Assembly: GCF_003391135.1 (NCBI RefSeq)
Contig: NZ_CP031455.1
Span: forward strand, 8,397,501-8,461,500
Length of the DNA stretch: 64,000 nucleotides
Direction: 5' to 3'
From: Streptoverticillium olivoreticuli subsp. olivoreticuli
Lineage (GTDB): Bacteria > Actinomycetota > Actinomycetes > Streptomycetales > Streptomycetaceae
The stretch's first letter is position 1. Every line of letters begins with the position of its first letter. Both the position numbers and the translations under genes were made by a program. This document shows, one piece after another, positions 8,672 to 17,060 of this stretch. The notes below the pieces were generated by a model. It saw nothing but the letters and a program-made list of their open reading frames with translations. It was not told the origin of the DNA and searched no databases.

Positions 8672-11482
8672 GTGGCGGCCAGCACCGAGACACCTCATGA
8701 GTCGTCCCAGGACCTTGTCGGCCGCTCCGCCGAACTGAACAGTGTGCTGCGGCAGGCCGCCACGGCCCGTGCGGGAACCGCGCGGGCCGTACTGGTCCAG
8801 GGCCCCGCCGGAATCGGCCGGAGCAGCCTGCTGGCCGCCGCCGTCACCCGCCTGCGGGCCGACGGCTTCACCGTACGCACCATCGGCGGCGGGGCCGCAC
8901 CCGGCCGGGGCCCCGACCTGCCGGTCCTTCCCGGCGGGCCCGTGCCGACGGAACCCGACGAGCCGTCGCCCGCGCCGCCCGACCCGTACGCGGAGTGCCG
9001 CCGGCTGCACGGCCGCATCCTCCGCCTGCTGGCCGACGGCCCGCTGGCCCTCGTCCTCGACGATGCCCAGGGGTACGACGAAGAGCTCCTGCGCTGCCTG
9101 GACTTCGTCCTGCGCAGAGTCGCCGCGCACCCCCTCTTCGTGCTCCTCGCCCAGCGCACGCAGAGCGACGGCTCCGGCGACGCCGTCCTGGCCGAACTGC
9201 TGGCCCAGGACCGGTGCGCACTGCTGGAGCTGGGGCCGATGAGCGAGTCCGGCACCGGCCGGATGATCGAGGGGGCGCTGGGCGGGCCCGTGGACCCGCA
9301 CTTCGCCCGGCGCTGCGCGGAGATCTGCGGCGGCAACCCGCTGCTGCTCGGACGGCTGCTCGCCGGACTGCGCACGGCCGGGATCCGCCCCGACCGCGGC
9401 AGCCTGCGCCGGCTGCACACGGTCCACGGCGGCGTACTCGCCTCGCTGATCCCGGACTTCCTGGCCATCCAGCCCCGCTCCGTACGGCAGGTGGCCACCG
9501 CCCTGGCCGTCCTCGGCCAGGCCGAACCCAACCTGCTGAGCGTGCTGGCGGGCGTCTCCGGCCGGCGCGCGGAGGCCGCCCTGGGCGTGCTGCGCCGGTT
9601 CGAGGTCGTCGTCACCGCAGGACGCGGGCCCGCCATGTGCGACCCCCTCCGCGAGGCCGTCCTCGCCGACGTGCCGGCCGACGCCCTGCAGGAGCTGCGG
9701 GCCCGGGCCGCCCGGCTGCTCAACGACGCCGGCCGGCCGGTCGGCGACATCGTCGGCCAACTCCTCCTCCTGGAACGCATCGACGAACCCTGGATGCTCG
9801 CCGTGCTCCGCGACGCCATCGCCGAAGCACCCGGAGACGCCGCCACCGGGCACATCCTCGGCTGCCTGCGGCGCGCCCTGACGGCACGGCGGACGGCGGC
9901 CGAACGCAAGGACATCCACCGGGAGTTGGTGAGGGCCTACGCCCCGACGGATCCGGCCGCCGCGCTGGAGCACCTGCACGAGGCCCTGGCCGTCGCCACG
10001 GACGCCCGGGAGAGGGCCGCCATCGCCATGGACTACGGCCTCTCGGCCGTCGGGACCCACCAGGCGGCCGACGCCGTGCGCACCCTCGGGTTCGTCCTGG
10101 ACGGCCTCAACGCCGACCTGGGCGCCGACCCCGGGCCCGCCGACCGCGAACTCCGCACCACCATCGGCTCGGCACTCCTGGTCACCGCCGTCAACGACAA
10201 GAGGGCCATGTACCGGGCCCGCGAACGGGCCCGCACCTGGACACTGCCGCGTGGCGACAGCCCCGCCGAGCGCCAGTTGCTGGCCGCCATGAGCGCCATG
10301 GCGTGCCTGGAGGGCAGGCCGGCCGAGGAAACGGCCGCACTCGCCCGCACGGCCCTGCGGGTCGAGGAGACCAGCGGCGCCGGCTGGTGGACCGTGGGCT
10401 GCTCCACCGTCCTCGCCCACGCGGACGCCGCCGACGAGGCACTGGCCGGCCTGGAGCGCATCTGGGCCGGCGGCCCCGCCCGCCACGGCGCGTGGATACG
10501 GGTCGGGGCGCTGTCCGTACGGTCCCTCACCCTCCACGACACCGGCGACATCGGCGGCGCCCTGGACGAGGGGCGGGCCGCGGTCGCGCTCGCCGAGCAG
10601 GCCTGGCCGGGCGACCCCGCGCCCACGCCCCGGCTCGCCCTGAGCGGTTCCCTGCTCTCCGCGGGATTCACCACCGAGGCATGCCGGGTACTGGACGAGG
10701 TCGTGCGCACCGACGCCGCGCTCGAACGCCGCATCTTCGACTGGCACCACTACCTGTACGTCCGGGGCCGGGTCCTGCGCGAACAAGGCGATCTGGAAGG
10801 CGCCCTGGCGGCGTGGCAGCGGTGCGGACGCAGCCTGGAGGAAGCAGGCGTGGCCAACCCGGTGATGGCCCCCTGGTGGCTGCCCGCCGTCACCACCCTC
10901 GTCCGCCTAGGCAGGCCCGCCGAGGCCGCCGCGGTCGTCGAGCGGATCCAGCCGGCCGTACGGCGCTGGGGCACCCCCCGGGCCCTCGGTCAGGGCCTGC
11001 TCGCCGCCGCCTGCGTCGCCGAGGGCCGCGCCCGGCTGCGGCTGCTCGGCGACGCGGTGGACTCCCTGGCCTCCTCCCCGGCCCGCCTGGATCTCGCCAA
11101 GGCCGAATTCCAGCTCGGCCACGAACTGCTGCGCCACGGCGACGCCGACGGCGCCCGCCGCCATCTGCGCCTCGTCATCGAAAGAGCCACGCACAGCGGG
11201 TACCACCTGCTCGCCGCCACCGCCCGCCGACTGCTGGTCAGCGCGGGCGGGCGGATGCCGCAGCTCGCTGCCAACCCGCTCGACTCCCTCACCGACAGCG
11301 AGCGCCGCGTGGCCGCCCTGGCCCAGGACGGAGCGAGCAACAAGAAGATCGCCGAGACGTTGTTCGTCACCACCCGCACCGTGGAGATGCACCTGACCAA
11401 CGTCTACCGCAAACTCGACGTACGCGGCCGCGCCGAACTGCCCGACGGCCTCCGCCCCGCCGACCTGCTGGCGGCGGGCTGA
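8672..11482 (+). CDS. LAL-family LuxR regulator 1 (polyene pathway)
   Basis: A 936-residue LAL (MalT-like) regulator. Order: P-loop AAA-type NTPase, a long TPR-like helical middle, and a C-terminal LuxR HTH (LTDSERRVAALAQDGASNKKIAETLFVTTRTVEMHLTNVYRKL). The P-loop at 44-52 reads GPAGIGRSS, so Arg replaces the invariant Walker A Lys; the Walker B region is LALVLDDAQG. I chose GTG 8672 because AAAGGAACGCT precedes it; an ATG 96 bases upstream gives a non-homologous lead. The stop overlaps the next start as TGATG. Counterparts are the NysRI/AmphRI-type activators of PKS genes. Confidence 0.92.
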   Translation: MAASTETPHESSQDLVGRSAELNSVLRQAATARAGTARAVLVQGPAGIGRSSLLAAAVTRLRADGFTVRTIGGGAAPGRGPDLPVLPGGPVPTEPDEPSPAPPDPYAECRRLHGRILRLLADGPLALVLDDAQGYDEELLRCLDFVLRRVAAHPLFVLLAQRTQSDGSGDAVLAELLAQDRCALLELGPMSESGTGRMIEGALGGPVDPHFARRCAEICGGNPLLLGRLLAGLRTAGIRPDRGSLRRLHTVHGGVLASLIPDFLAIQPRSVRQVATALAVLGQAEPNLLSVLAGVSGRRAEAALGVLRRFEVVVTAGRGPAMCDPLREAVLADVPADALQELRARAARLLNDAGRPVGDIVGQLLLLERIDEPWMLAVLRDAIAEAPGDAATGHILGCLRRALTARRTAAERKDIHRELVRAYAPTDPAAALEHLHEALAVATDARERAAIAMDYGLSAVGTHQAADAVRTLGFVLDGLNADLGADPGPADRELRTTIGSALLVTAVNDKRAMYRARERARTWTLPRGDSPAERQLLAAMSAMACLEGRPAEETAALARTALRVEETSGAGWWTVGCSTVLAHADAADEALAGLERIWAGGPARHGAWIRVGALSVRSLTLHDTGDIGGALDEGRAAVALAEQAWPGDPAPTPRLALSGSLLSAGFTTEACRVLDEVVRTDAALERRIFDWHHYLYVRGRVLREQGDLEGALAAWQRCGRSLEEAGVANPVMAPWWLPAVTTLVRLGRPAEAAAVVERIQPAVRRWGTPRALGQGLLAAACVAEGRARLRLLGDAVDSLASSPARLDLAKAEFQLGHELLRHGDADGARRHLRLVIERATHSGYHLLAATARRLLVSAGGRMPQLAANPLDSLTDSERRVAALAQDGASNKKIAETLFVTTRTVEMHLTNVYRKLDVRGRAELPDGLRPADLLAAG

Positions 11483-14094
11483 TGACCGGGACAACAGGCA
11501 CGACCCCGCCCCCCACCGCCCGGCCGCCCGGCGGCGGCCCGGACGAATCCTCGCCACTCGCCGGACGCGAGGAGGAAGAGGCCCTGCTCTCCGCCGCGCT
11601 GCAGCGGCTGAGCCAGGGCCGGCCCGCGCTCGCCGAGGTGCACGGCCCGCCCGGCATCGGCCGCAGCGCCCTGCTGGACCGCGCGGTCGTCCTGGCCGGA
11701 CGGGCCGGCGTCCGGGCCGTCGCCGCCCAGGCGTGCCCGGAGGAAGCCGGCGTGCCCTACGGCCTCGCCGGGCAACTGCGCGGCGCCCTGGCACGCGGCG
11801 GCCACGCCACGGCACCGCCGCCCCGGCCCGGCGTACCGGACGACGAACGGGCCGCCCTCTGCCGTGAGTTCCTCGCCGCCGCCCGCACCGAGCCGCTGCT
11901 CCTCGTCGTCGACGACGTCCAGTGGGCCGACCCGGAGTCGCTGCGCTGGCTGCAGAGCCTCGCCCGCCGCCTCGCGGGCACCTCCCTGATGCTGCTCACC
12001 GCCCGCAGCGACGCCTCACCCGCCGGCCCCGACGACCGCATCGCCCCCTGCCCGCTGGACGGCGACCGGACCGTCGACCGGCACGTCCTTCCCCTCGGCC
12101 CGTTGCCGGACCCGGCCGTCGGCCGGCTCCTCGACCGGGCCTGGCACACGCCGGCCGACCCCGCGTTCCAGGAGGCGGCGATACGCGCCGTCGACGGAAA
12201 CCCCGCGCTGCTGCGCTCGGTCGTCAGCCGGTTCGCACGCCACGACTGGCAGCCGACCGCCGATCACCTGCACCGACTCGCCGACTGCGCCGCGGAGTCC
12301 GTCCGGCAGCGCACCCGGTACCTCCTCGCCGAGCTGCCCGAGGAACTCCGCGACGTCCTGCGCGTCGTCGCGGCCGCCGGGCCCGACTGCACCCACTCCA
12401 TGATCACCGCGCTCGCCGGGGCGCGCGCCCCCCACGCCCTCGCCCTGCTCTCCGGGACCGGCCTGCTGGTCCCCGGCGACCGGCCCGCTTTCCGGCACCC
12501 GGCGGCGGCCGGGACCGTCCTGGCCGGCCTGAGCGTCCGCAGCCGCGAGGAACTCCACAGCCGGGCCGCCGCGTGGGCGTACCGGACCGCCGCCCCCGAC
12601 AGCGCGGTGGCCCGCATGCTGCTGAACGCGCGGCCCGGCGGCGCCGACTGGGCCGCCGTACTCCTGCGCGGCGAGGCGGCCCGCCACCGCGCCGCCGGCC
12701 GGCCGGCCGACGCCGCCCGGCTGCTGCGGCGTGCCCTGCTCGAACCGGTGCCGCCCGACCTGCGCGCCGACCTGCTGACCGAACTCGCGGCCGTCGTCCT
12801 GCCCTCCGACTTCGAAGCGGCCGACCGGCACCTGCGCCAGGCCCTGCTCGCGTCCGTCGGCCCCACGGCCGGACCCGCCTCCGTCCGCACCGCCGAACTC
12901 CTGGTGGCCCACGGCGACACGGCCGCCGCTCAGCCGGTGATCGCCTGGGCCGCCGGGCGTGCCGCACCGGACGGCGACGACGCGAGCGCCCTGCGCGCCC
13001 TGTACTGGCTCGCGGAGCAGAGCGAACCGGAAGCCGCCCACGAGCTGGACCGCGCCCCCGTCCCGCCGCTGCCCCCGCGGCCCGCCGGACCGGCGGAAGC
13101 CGCCGCCGCGGCCTGGCGCACCGCCCTGCGCGGCCAGGACATCGGCCGCGCCCGCCGGCTGGCCCGCACCGCCCTCGCCCCGGACGCCCACCGTGGCGCG
13201 CCGCTCCTCCTCCGGGTGGCGGCCTGCCACGCGCTGGTGCTCAGCGGCGACCACGACGAGGCCCGTACCGCCCTCGACACCGTGGTGGTGGAGGCCCGGT
13301 ACGCGGACGTGCGGCCGGTGGCCGGCCTGGCCCTGCTCGTCAGCGGTCTCGCCGAACTGGGCAGGGGACGGCCCGACGCCGCCTCGGACGTGCTGGACCG
13401 GGCCCGGGAGGCCATGCCCGGCCACCGCGGGTCCCCGTTCCCCACTCCGGGGCTGACCGCCCTCGCGGCCCTGCTGCGGCTGGAACGGGGCGAGCCGGAC
13501 GAGGCCGAACGGCTGCTCACCCCGGTCGGCGCGCACGGCACCGGGGCCGGACTGACCGGCGCCCTCCTGTGCTACGCCCGCGGCCGGACCCACCTGGCGC
13601 GCGACCGCCGGGAACAGGCCCTGGCCGATCTGCTGGAGTGCGGCCGCAGGCTGCTCGCCCGGCAGGTGACCAACCCCGCCTTCCTGCCCTGGCGTTGGGC
13701 TGCCGCCTCGGCCTGCGCCTCGCCCTCCGACCCCGTGGCCGTCGCCCTGCTCGCCGAGGAACAGCACCTCGTACGCGCCTGGGGCGCCCCAGACGCCCCG
13801 GCGGACGGCGAATGGCCCCCCGCCGCCGCCCCGTCCGGCCGCCGCACCGCCCATCCCCGCGACGACCGGCCGTCCGCCACCACGCCGGCGCCCCGGCGGG
13901 AACTGACCGCCGCCGAACGGCGGGTGGCCGTACTGGCCGCCGACGGCATGCCCAACCGGGCCATCGCGGCCGAGCTGTTCGTCACCCCGCGCGCCGTCGA
14001 ACTGCACCTGACCAAGACCTACCGCAAGCTGGGCATCCAGGGCCGGCCCGAACTGGCCGCCGCGCTGGGGCACCGACCGAAAGCGAGACCATGA
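11482..14094 (+). CDS. LAL-family LuxR regulator 2 (polyene pathway)
   Basis: An 870-residue LAL regulator whose ATG shares one base with the preceding stop (TGATG), so translation is probably coupled. Its P-loop GPPGIGRSA (55-63) again has Arg for Lys. Walker B is intact (LLLVVDDVQWADPESLRWLQ, from about 139), and the LuxR HTH is at the C-terminus (LTAAERRVAVLAADGMPNRAIAAELFVTPRAVELHLTKTYRKLGI). The middle is Ala/Leu-rich and helical. The stop overlaps the next start as ATGA. The counterpart family is NysRII/AmphRII; the pathway role is inferred from position. Confidence 0.91.
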   Translation: MTGTTGTTPPPTARPPGGGPDESSPLAGREEEEALLSAALQRLSQGRPALAEVHGPPGIGRSALLDRAVVLAGRAGVRAVAAQACPEEAGVPYGLAGQLRGALARGGHATAPPPRPGVPDDERAALCREFLAAARTEPLLLVVDDVQWADPESLRWLQSLARRLAGTSLMLLTARSDASPAGPDDRIAPCPLDGDRTVDRHVLPLGPLPDPAVGRLLDRAWHTPADPAFQEAAIRAVDGNPALLRSVVSRFARHDWQPTADHLHRLADCAAESVRQRTRYLLAELPEELRDVLRVVAAAGPDCTHSMITALAGARAPHALALLSGTGLLVPGDRPAFRHPAAAGTVLAGLSVRSREELHSRAAAWAYRTAAPDSAVARMLLNARPGGADWAAVLLRGEAARHRAAGRPADAARLLRRALLEPVPPDLRADLLTELAAVVLPSDFEAADRHLRQALLASVGPTAGPASVRTAELLVAHGDTAAAQPVIAWAAGRAAPDGDDASALRALYWLAEQSEPEAAHELDRAPVPPLPPRPAGPAEAAAAAWRTALRGQDIGRARRLARTALAPDAHRGAPLLLRVAACHALVLSGDHDEARTALDTVVVEARYADVRPVAGLALLVSGLAELGRGRPDAASDVLDRAREAMPGHRGSPFPTPGLTALAALLRLERGEPDEAERLLTPVGAHGTGAGLTGALLCYARGRTHLARDRREQALADLLECGRRLLARQVTNPAFLPWRWAAASACASPSDPVAVALLAEEQHLVRAWGAPDAPADGEWPPAAAPSGRRTAHPRDDRPSATTPAPRRELTAAERRVAVLAADGMPNRAIAAELFVTPRAVELHLTKTYRKLGIQGRPELAAALGHRPKARP

Positions 14095-16817
14095 CACCCC
14101 TTCGCGGCCGGCAACGCGAACTCGACCTGATCACCGCTGCGATGGAGTCCGCCCACCGGGGCGAGGGCCGTCTGCTGGCCGTGGCCGGCGGCATCGGCAG
14201 CGGAAAGACCGCCCTGCTGCGAGGGTTGCCCGCGCTCGCCGGACCGCGCGGCCTGCGCGCCCTGACCGTCGGCTGCGCGGCACAGGAACAGGACTTCCCC
14301 CTGGGCGTCGTGAGCCGGCTCCTCGACCCGCTTCCCGGCTGCCGGTCCCTCGACCTCGACCCCGGCCCGGACCGGTCCGCCGACCTCCTCTCCCACGTCG
14401 TCGAGTACAGCGCGGACAAGCCCCTGCTGATCCTCGTGGACGACCTCCAGTGGGCCGACCCCGCCTCCCTGCGCTGGCTCGGCGGGCTCGCCGGACGGCT
14501 GCCGGGCCTGCGCGTCACCGTGATCGTCAGCGTGCGGGAGGGCGAGCCGGGCGCGGACGCGCCACCCGTACAGGCACTCGTCGAACGCGCCGCCTCCTGC
14601 CTCTGGTTGGCCCCGCTGTCGGTGGAGGCCGTCGCCGCCCTCGTCGCCGACCACCTGGGCCGCCCGGGCCGCCCCGCGCAGGTCGCCGCCCGCCACGAGG
14701 CGTCGGGCGGCAACCCCCTGTTCCTCACCGCGGCCCTGGCCGACCTCACCCCGGACGGGCCGTCCGACGGGCCGGAACCCCGGTACGTGGCGCTGCGCGA
14801 GCGCCTCGCCGTCGCCCTGCGCTCCCAGCCCGGACCGGTACGCCGCCTCGCCCGGGCACTGGCGGTCCTCGACGAGGAGGACGGACTCGAACTGGCCGGC
14901 CGTCTCGCGGAACTGGACACCGCGGGCAGCGAGGAGGCCGCCCGCTGCCTGCGCCGCCTCGGCCTGCTGACCGACGGCCCCGCGCCCCGCTTCGTCCACC
15001 CGTCCGTACGGGAAGCCGCCGAGGAGTCGATGACACTCGCGGAACACGAGGACATCCACCTGCGCGCCGCCCAACTGCTCTACAGCGGCGGCCACCCGGC
15101 CGAACGCGCCGCCGCCCAGCTCCTCGCCGTCACCTCGGGCACCAACGGCTGGACCGTCGAGGTGCTGCGGTCCGCCGCGACCGCCGCACGGCGGCGCGGA
15201 GCCCCCGCACAAGCCGCCTGCTACCTGCGCCGCGCCCTGCTCTGCAGCTCGTCGTCCGGCGCCGACCGGGCGGCCCTGCTGCTCGACCTGGCCACATCGG
15301 AGCGCGACGTCGACCCGCAGGCCGCCCTGCGCCTCCTCTCCCAGGCGCTCCTCCTGCTCCCCACACCCACGGGGCGCGCGCTCGCCGCCGCCCGTACCAC
15401 GCCCTCCCTGCTCGGCGGCTGCCCCCCGCCGGTCATCGACACCGTCGCCAAGGTGGCCGCAGACCTGGGCGACCCGGACCGCCTCACCGGTGTCGAACGC
15501 CAGGCCGCCCTGCGGCTGGAGGCCCGGCTGCGCCATGTCGCCGTGGCCGGACCCGGCGAGCTCGCCCGCTGCGCCGAGCGGTTACGGGCTCTCGGCGGTA
15601 CGCCCCCGATGCACACCGCCGCCGAACGCGAACTGGCCGCCGTGCTCCTGCACGGCGCCACCGTGACCCAGCGGATGACCGCCGCGGAGGCCGCCGCCCA
15701 GGCCAACCGCGTCCTCCAGCACGAACCCGCGGCCCCCGACCACGTCCACACCGCGCTGACCCTCCTGTGCGCCGTACTGACGGCAGCGGAATCGCTGGAG
15801 GTCATCGGCCCCTGGCTGACGACCGCGCGGGAACGCGCCCGCCGGGACGCGACTCCCGTCCCCCAGGCGACGATCGCCGTCGAGCTCGCCCACACCCTGC
15901 TGGCCCGGGGACGGCTGCAGGACGCCAGGGCCCACACCGAGGAGGCCCTCGCCCTCGGCGTGACCGAGTGGGCCACGCTGCCCTCCCTGACCGCCGTCGT
16001 CACGGTCGCCCTCCACAGCCGGGACGCCGGACTGACCCGGCGCCTGCTCGCCCACCGGCACGAGACCGCCGACCACGACTTCCGGCCCTCCCCCCTCCAA
16101 CTCCTCCGGGGCTCCGTCGCGGCGGTCAAGGGAGACCCGGCCACGGCCCTGGAGTACGTCCTCGACTGGGGCCGCTCGGCGGAACGCGCCGACTGGCGCA
16201 ACCCCGCCATCGCCCCCTGGCGCGCCTGGGCGGCCGGGCTCCAGCACCGGCTGGGCCGGCTCCAGCCGGCCCACGACCTCGCCGACGAGGAGTACGAACG
16301 GTCCGTGGCCTGGGGCACCCCCACCGCCATCGGCCGCGCCCAGCGGGTCCGGGGCGTGATCACGGCGGGGGAGCGGGGCATCGAGCTGCTCCGCGAGTCC
16401 GCCGACACCCTGGAGCGGTCCGTGAACACCATGGAATCGGCGCGGACCGACCTGCTCCTCGGCCGGCGGCTGCTGGCCGCGGGCCGATTCGCCGAGGGCG
16501 AGGTCCGGCTGCGCCGGGCCCGCGACCAGGCCCTCTCCTGCGGCGTGCCGTGGATCGCCGACCAGGCGTGCCGGGAACTCGCCGACCCGGCCGGTTCCCG
16601 GAACCCGATGGCGGTGGCGGCGCTCACCCGGGCCGAACGCAGGGTCGCCGGGCTCGCCGCCCACGGCACGCCCAACAAGGAGATCGCCGAACGGCTCGAG
16701 GTGAGCTCCCGAGCCGTGGAGAAGCACCTCACCAGCGCCTACCGCAAGCTCCACGTCGCCGGACGGTCCGAACTGGCCGTGCTGGCACCGCTGCTGCCCG
16801 GGCCGGAGGGCGACTGA
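14091..16817 (+). CDS. LAL-family LuxR regulator 3 with a TTA codon
   Basis: A 908-residue LAL regulator. Unlike its two neighbours it keeps a complete Walker A (GGIGSGKT, 33-40) and Walker B (LLILVDDLQWADPASLRWL). The C-terminal LuxR HTH is LTRAERRVAGLAAHGTPNKEIAERLEVSSRAVEKHLTSAYRKLHV. Codon 498 (15582-15584) is TTA, the codon read only by the bldA tRNA in Streptomyces. I saw no other in-frame TTA in the polyene genes here. It is last of three coupled genes (ATGA overlap) and is followed by a hairpin. Counterparts are the NysRIII/AmphRIII-type regulators. Confidence 0.92.
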   Translation: MTPLRGRQRELDLITAAMESAHRGEGRLLAVAGGIGSGKTALLRGLPALAGPRGLRALTVGCAAQEQDFPLGVVSRLLDPLPGCRSLDLDPGPDRSADLLSHVVEYSADKPLLILVDDLQWADPASLRWLGGLAGRLPGLRVTVIVSVREGEPGADAPPVQALVERAASCLWLAPLSVEAVAALVADHLGRPGRPAQVAARHEASGGNPLFLTAALADLTPDGPSDGPEPRYVALRERLAVALRSQPGPVRRLARALAVLDEEDGLELAGRLAELDTAGSEEAARCLRRLGLLTDGPAPRFVHPSVREAAEESMTLAEHEDIHLRAAQLLYSGGHPAERAAAQLLAVTSGTNGWTVEVLRSAATAARRRGAPAQAACYLRRALLCSSSSGADRAALLLDLATSERDVDPQAALRLLSQALLLLPTPTGRALAAARTTPSLLGGCPPPVIDTVAKVAADLGDPDRLTGVERQAALRLEARLRHVAVAGPGELARCAERLRALGGTPPMHTAAERELAAVLLHGATVTQRMTAAEAAAQANRVLQHEPAAPDHVHTALTLLCAVLTAAESLEVIGPWLTTARERARRDATPVPQATIAVELAHTLLARGRLQDARAHTEEALALGVTEWATLPSLTAVVTVALHSRDAGLTRRLLAHRHETADHDFRPSPLQLLRGSVAAVKGDPATALEYVLDWGRSAERADWRNPAIAPWRAWAAGLQHRLGRLQPAHDLADEEYERSVAWGTPTAIGRAQRVRGVITAGERGIELLRESADTLERSVNTMESARTDLLLGRRLLAAGRFAEGEVRLRRARDQALSCGVPWIADQACRELADPAGSRNPMAVAALTRAERRVAGLAAHGTPNKEIAERLEVSSRAVEKHLTSAYRKLHVAGRSELAVLAPLLPGPEGD
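15582..15584 (+). promoter_or_regulatory. In-frame TTA codon (bldA-type control point)
   Basis: The triplet TTA decodes Leu498 in the context ERLRALGG of LAL regulator 3. In Streptomyces, UUA needs the bldA tRNA, so this codon should delay full-length protein until late growth. Confidence 0.85.
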
Positions 16818-16823
16818 GCCGTA

Positions 16824-16850
16824 CGGTACGGGCCGCTCCCGGCCGTACCG
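16824..16850. terminator. Hairpin terminator after the LAL genes
   Basis: CGGTACGGGCC (16824-16834) can pair with GGCCGTACCG (16841-16850) with one bulged G and a six-base loop. It begins seven bases after the LAL 3 stop and separates that operon from the cholesterol oxidase gene. Confidence 0.65.
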
Positions 16851-16931
16851 AACCGAAGCCCGCGCAACCGCGGGCGACCGAACCTCCGGGCCCGGTGACC
16901 ACAGGGTTAGTCCGGCCCGGTCCGGATCGCG

Positions 16932-16961
16932 TTGACAGTCCTCGCGCGGTGTCCATAGCGT
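16932..16961 (+). promoter_or_regulatory. Candidate vegetative promoter of the cholesterol oxidase gene
   Basis: A perfect -35 TTGACA (16932-16937) and a -10-like TAGCGT (16956-16961) are separated by 18 bases, about 100 bases before the GTG start. Confidence 0.55.
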
Positions 16962-17060
16962 CCATTCCGGACCGAATCGTGGCGAGACACTTCCCCGGCC
17001 GTGTCGTTCCGCCGGCTCTCGGATCCGCCTTCCTCTCCCCGAAAGTTCAGGAGACACAGA

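Noticed and set aside
8588..10786. Minus-strand reading frames opposite the LAL regulators
   Set aside because: They have no start-site context and a Gly/Pro/Arg-rich, unfolded-looking composition; the plus strand carries clear ATPase and HTH motifs.
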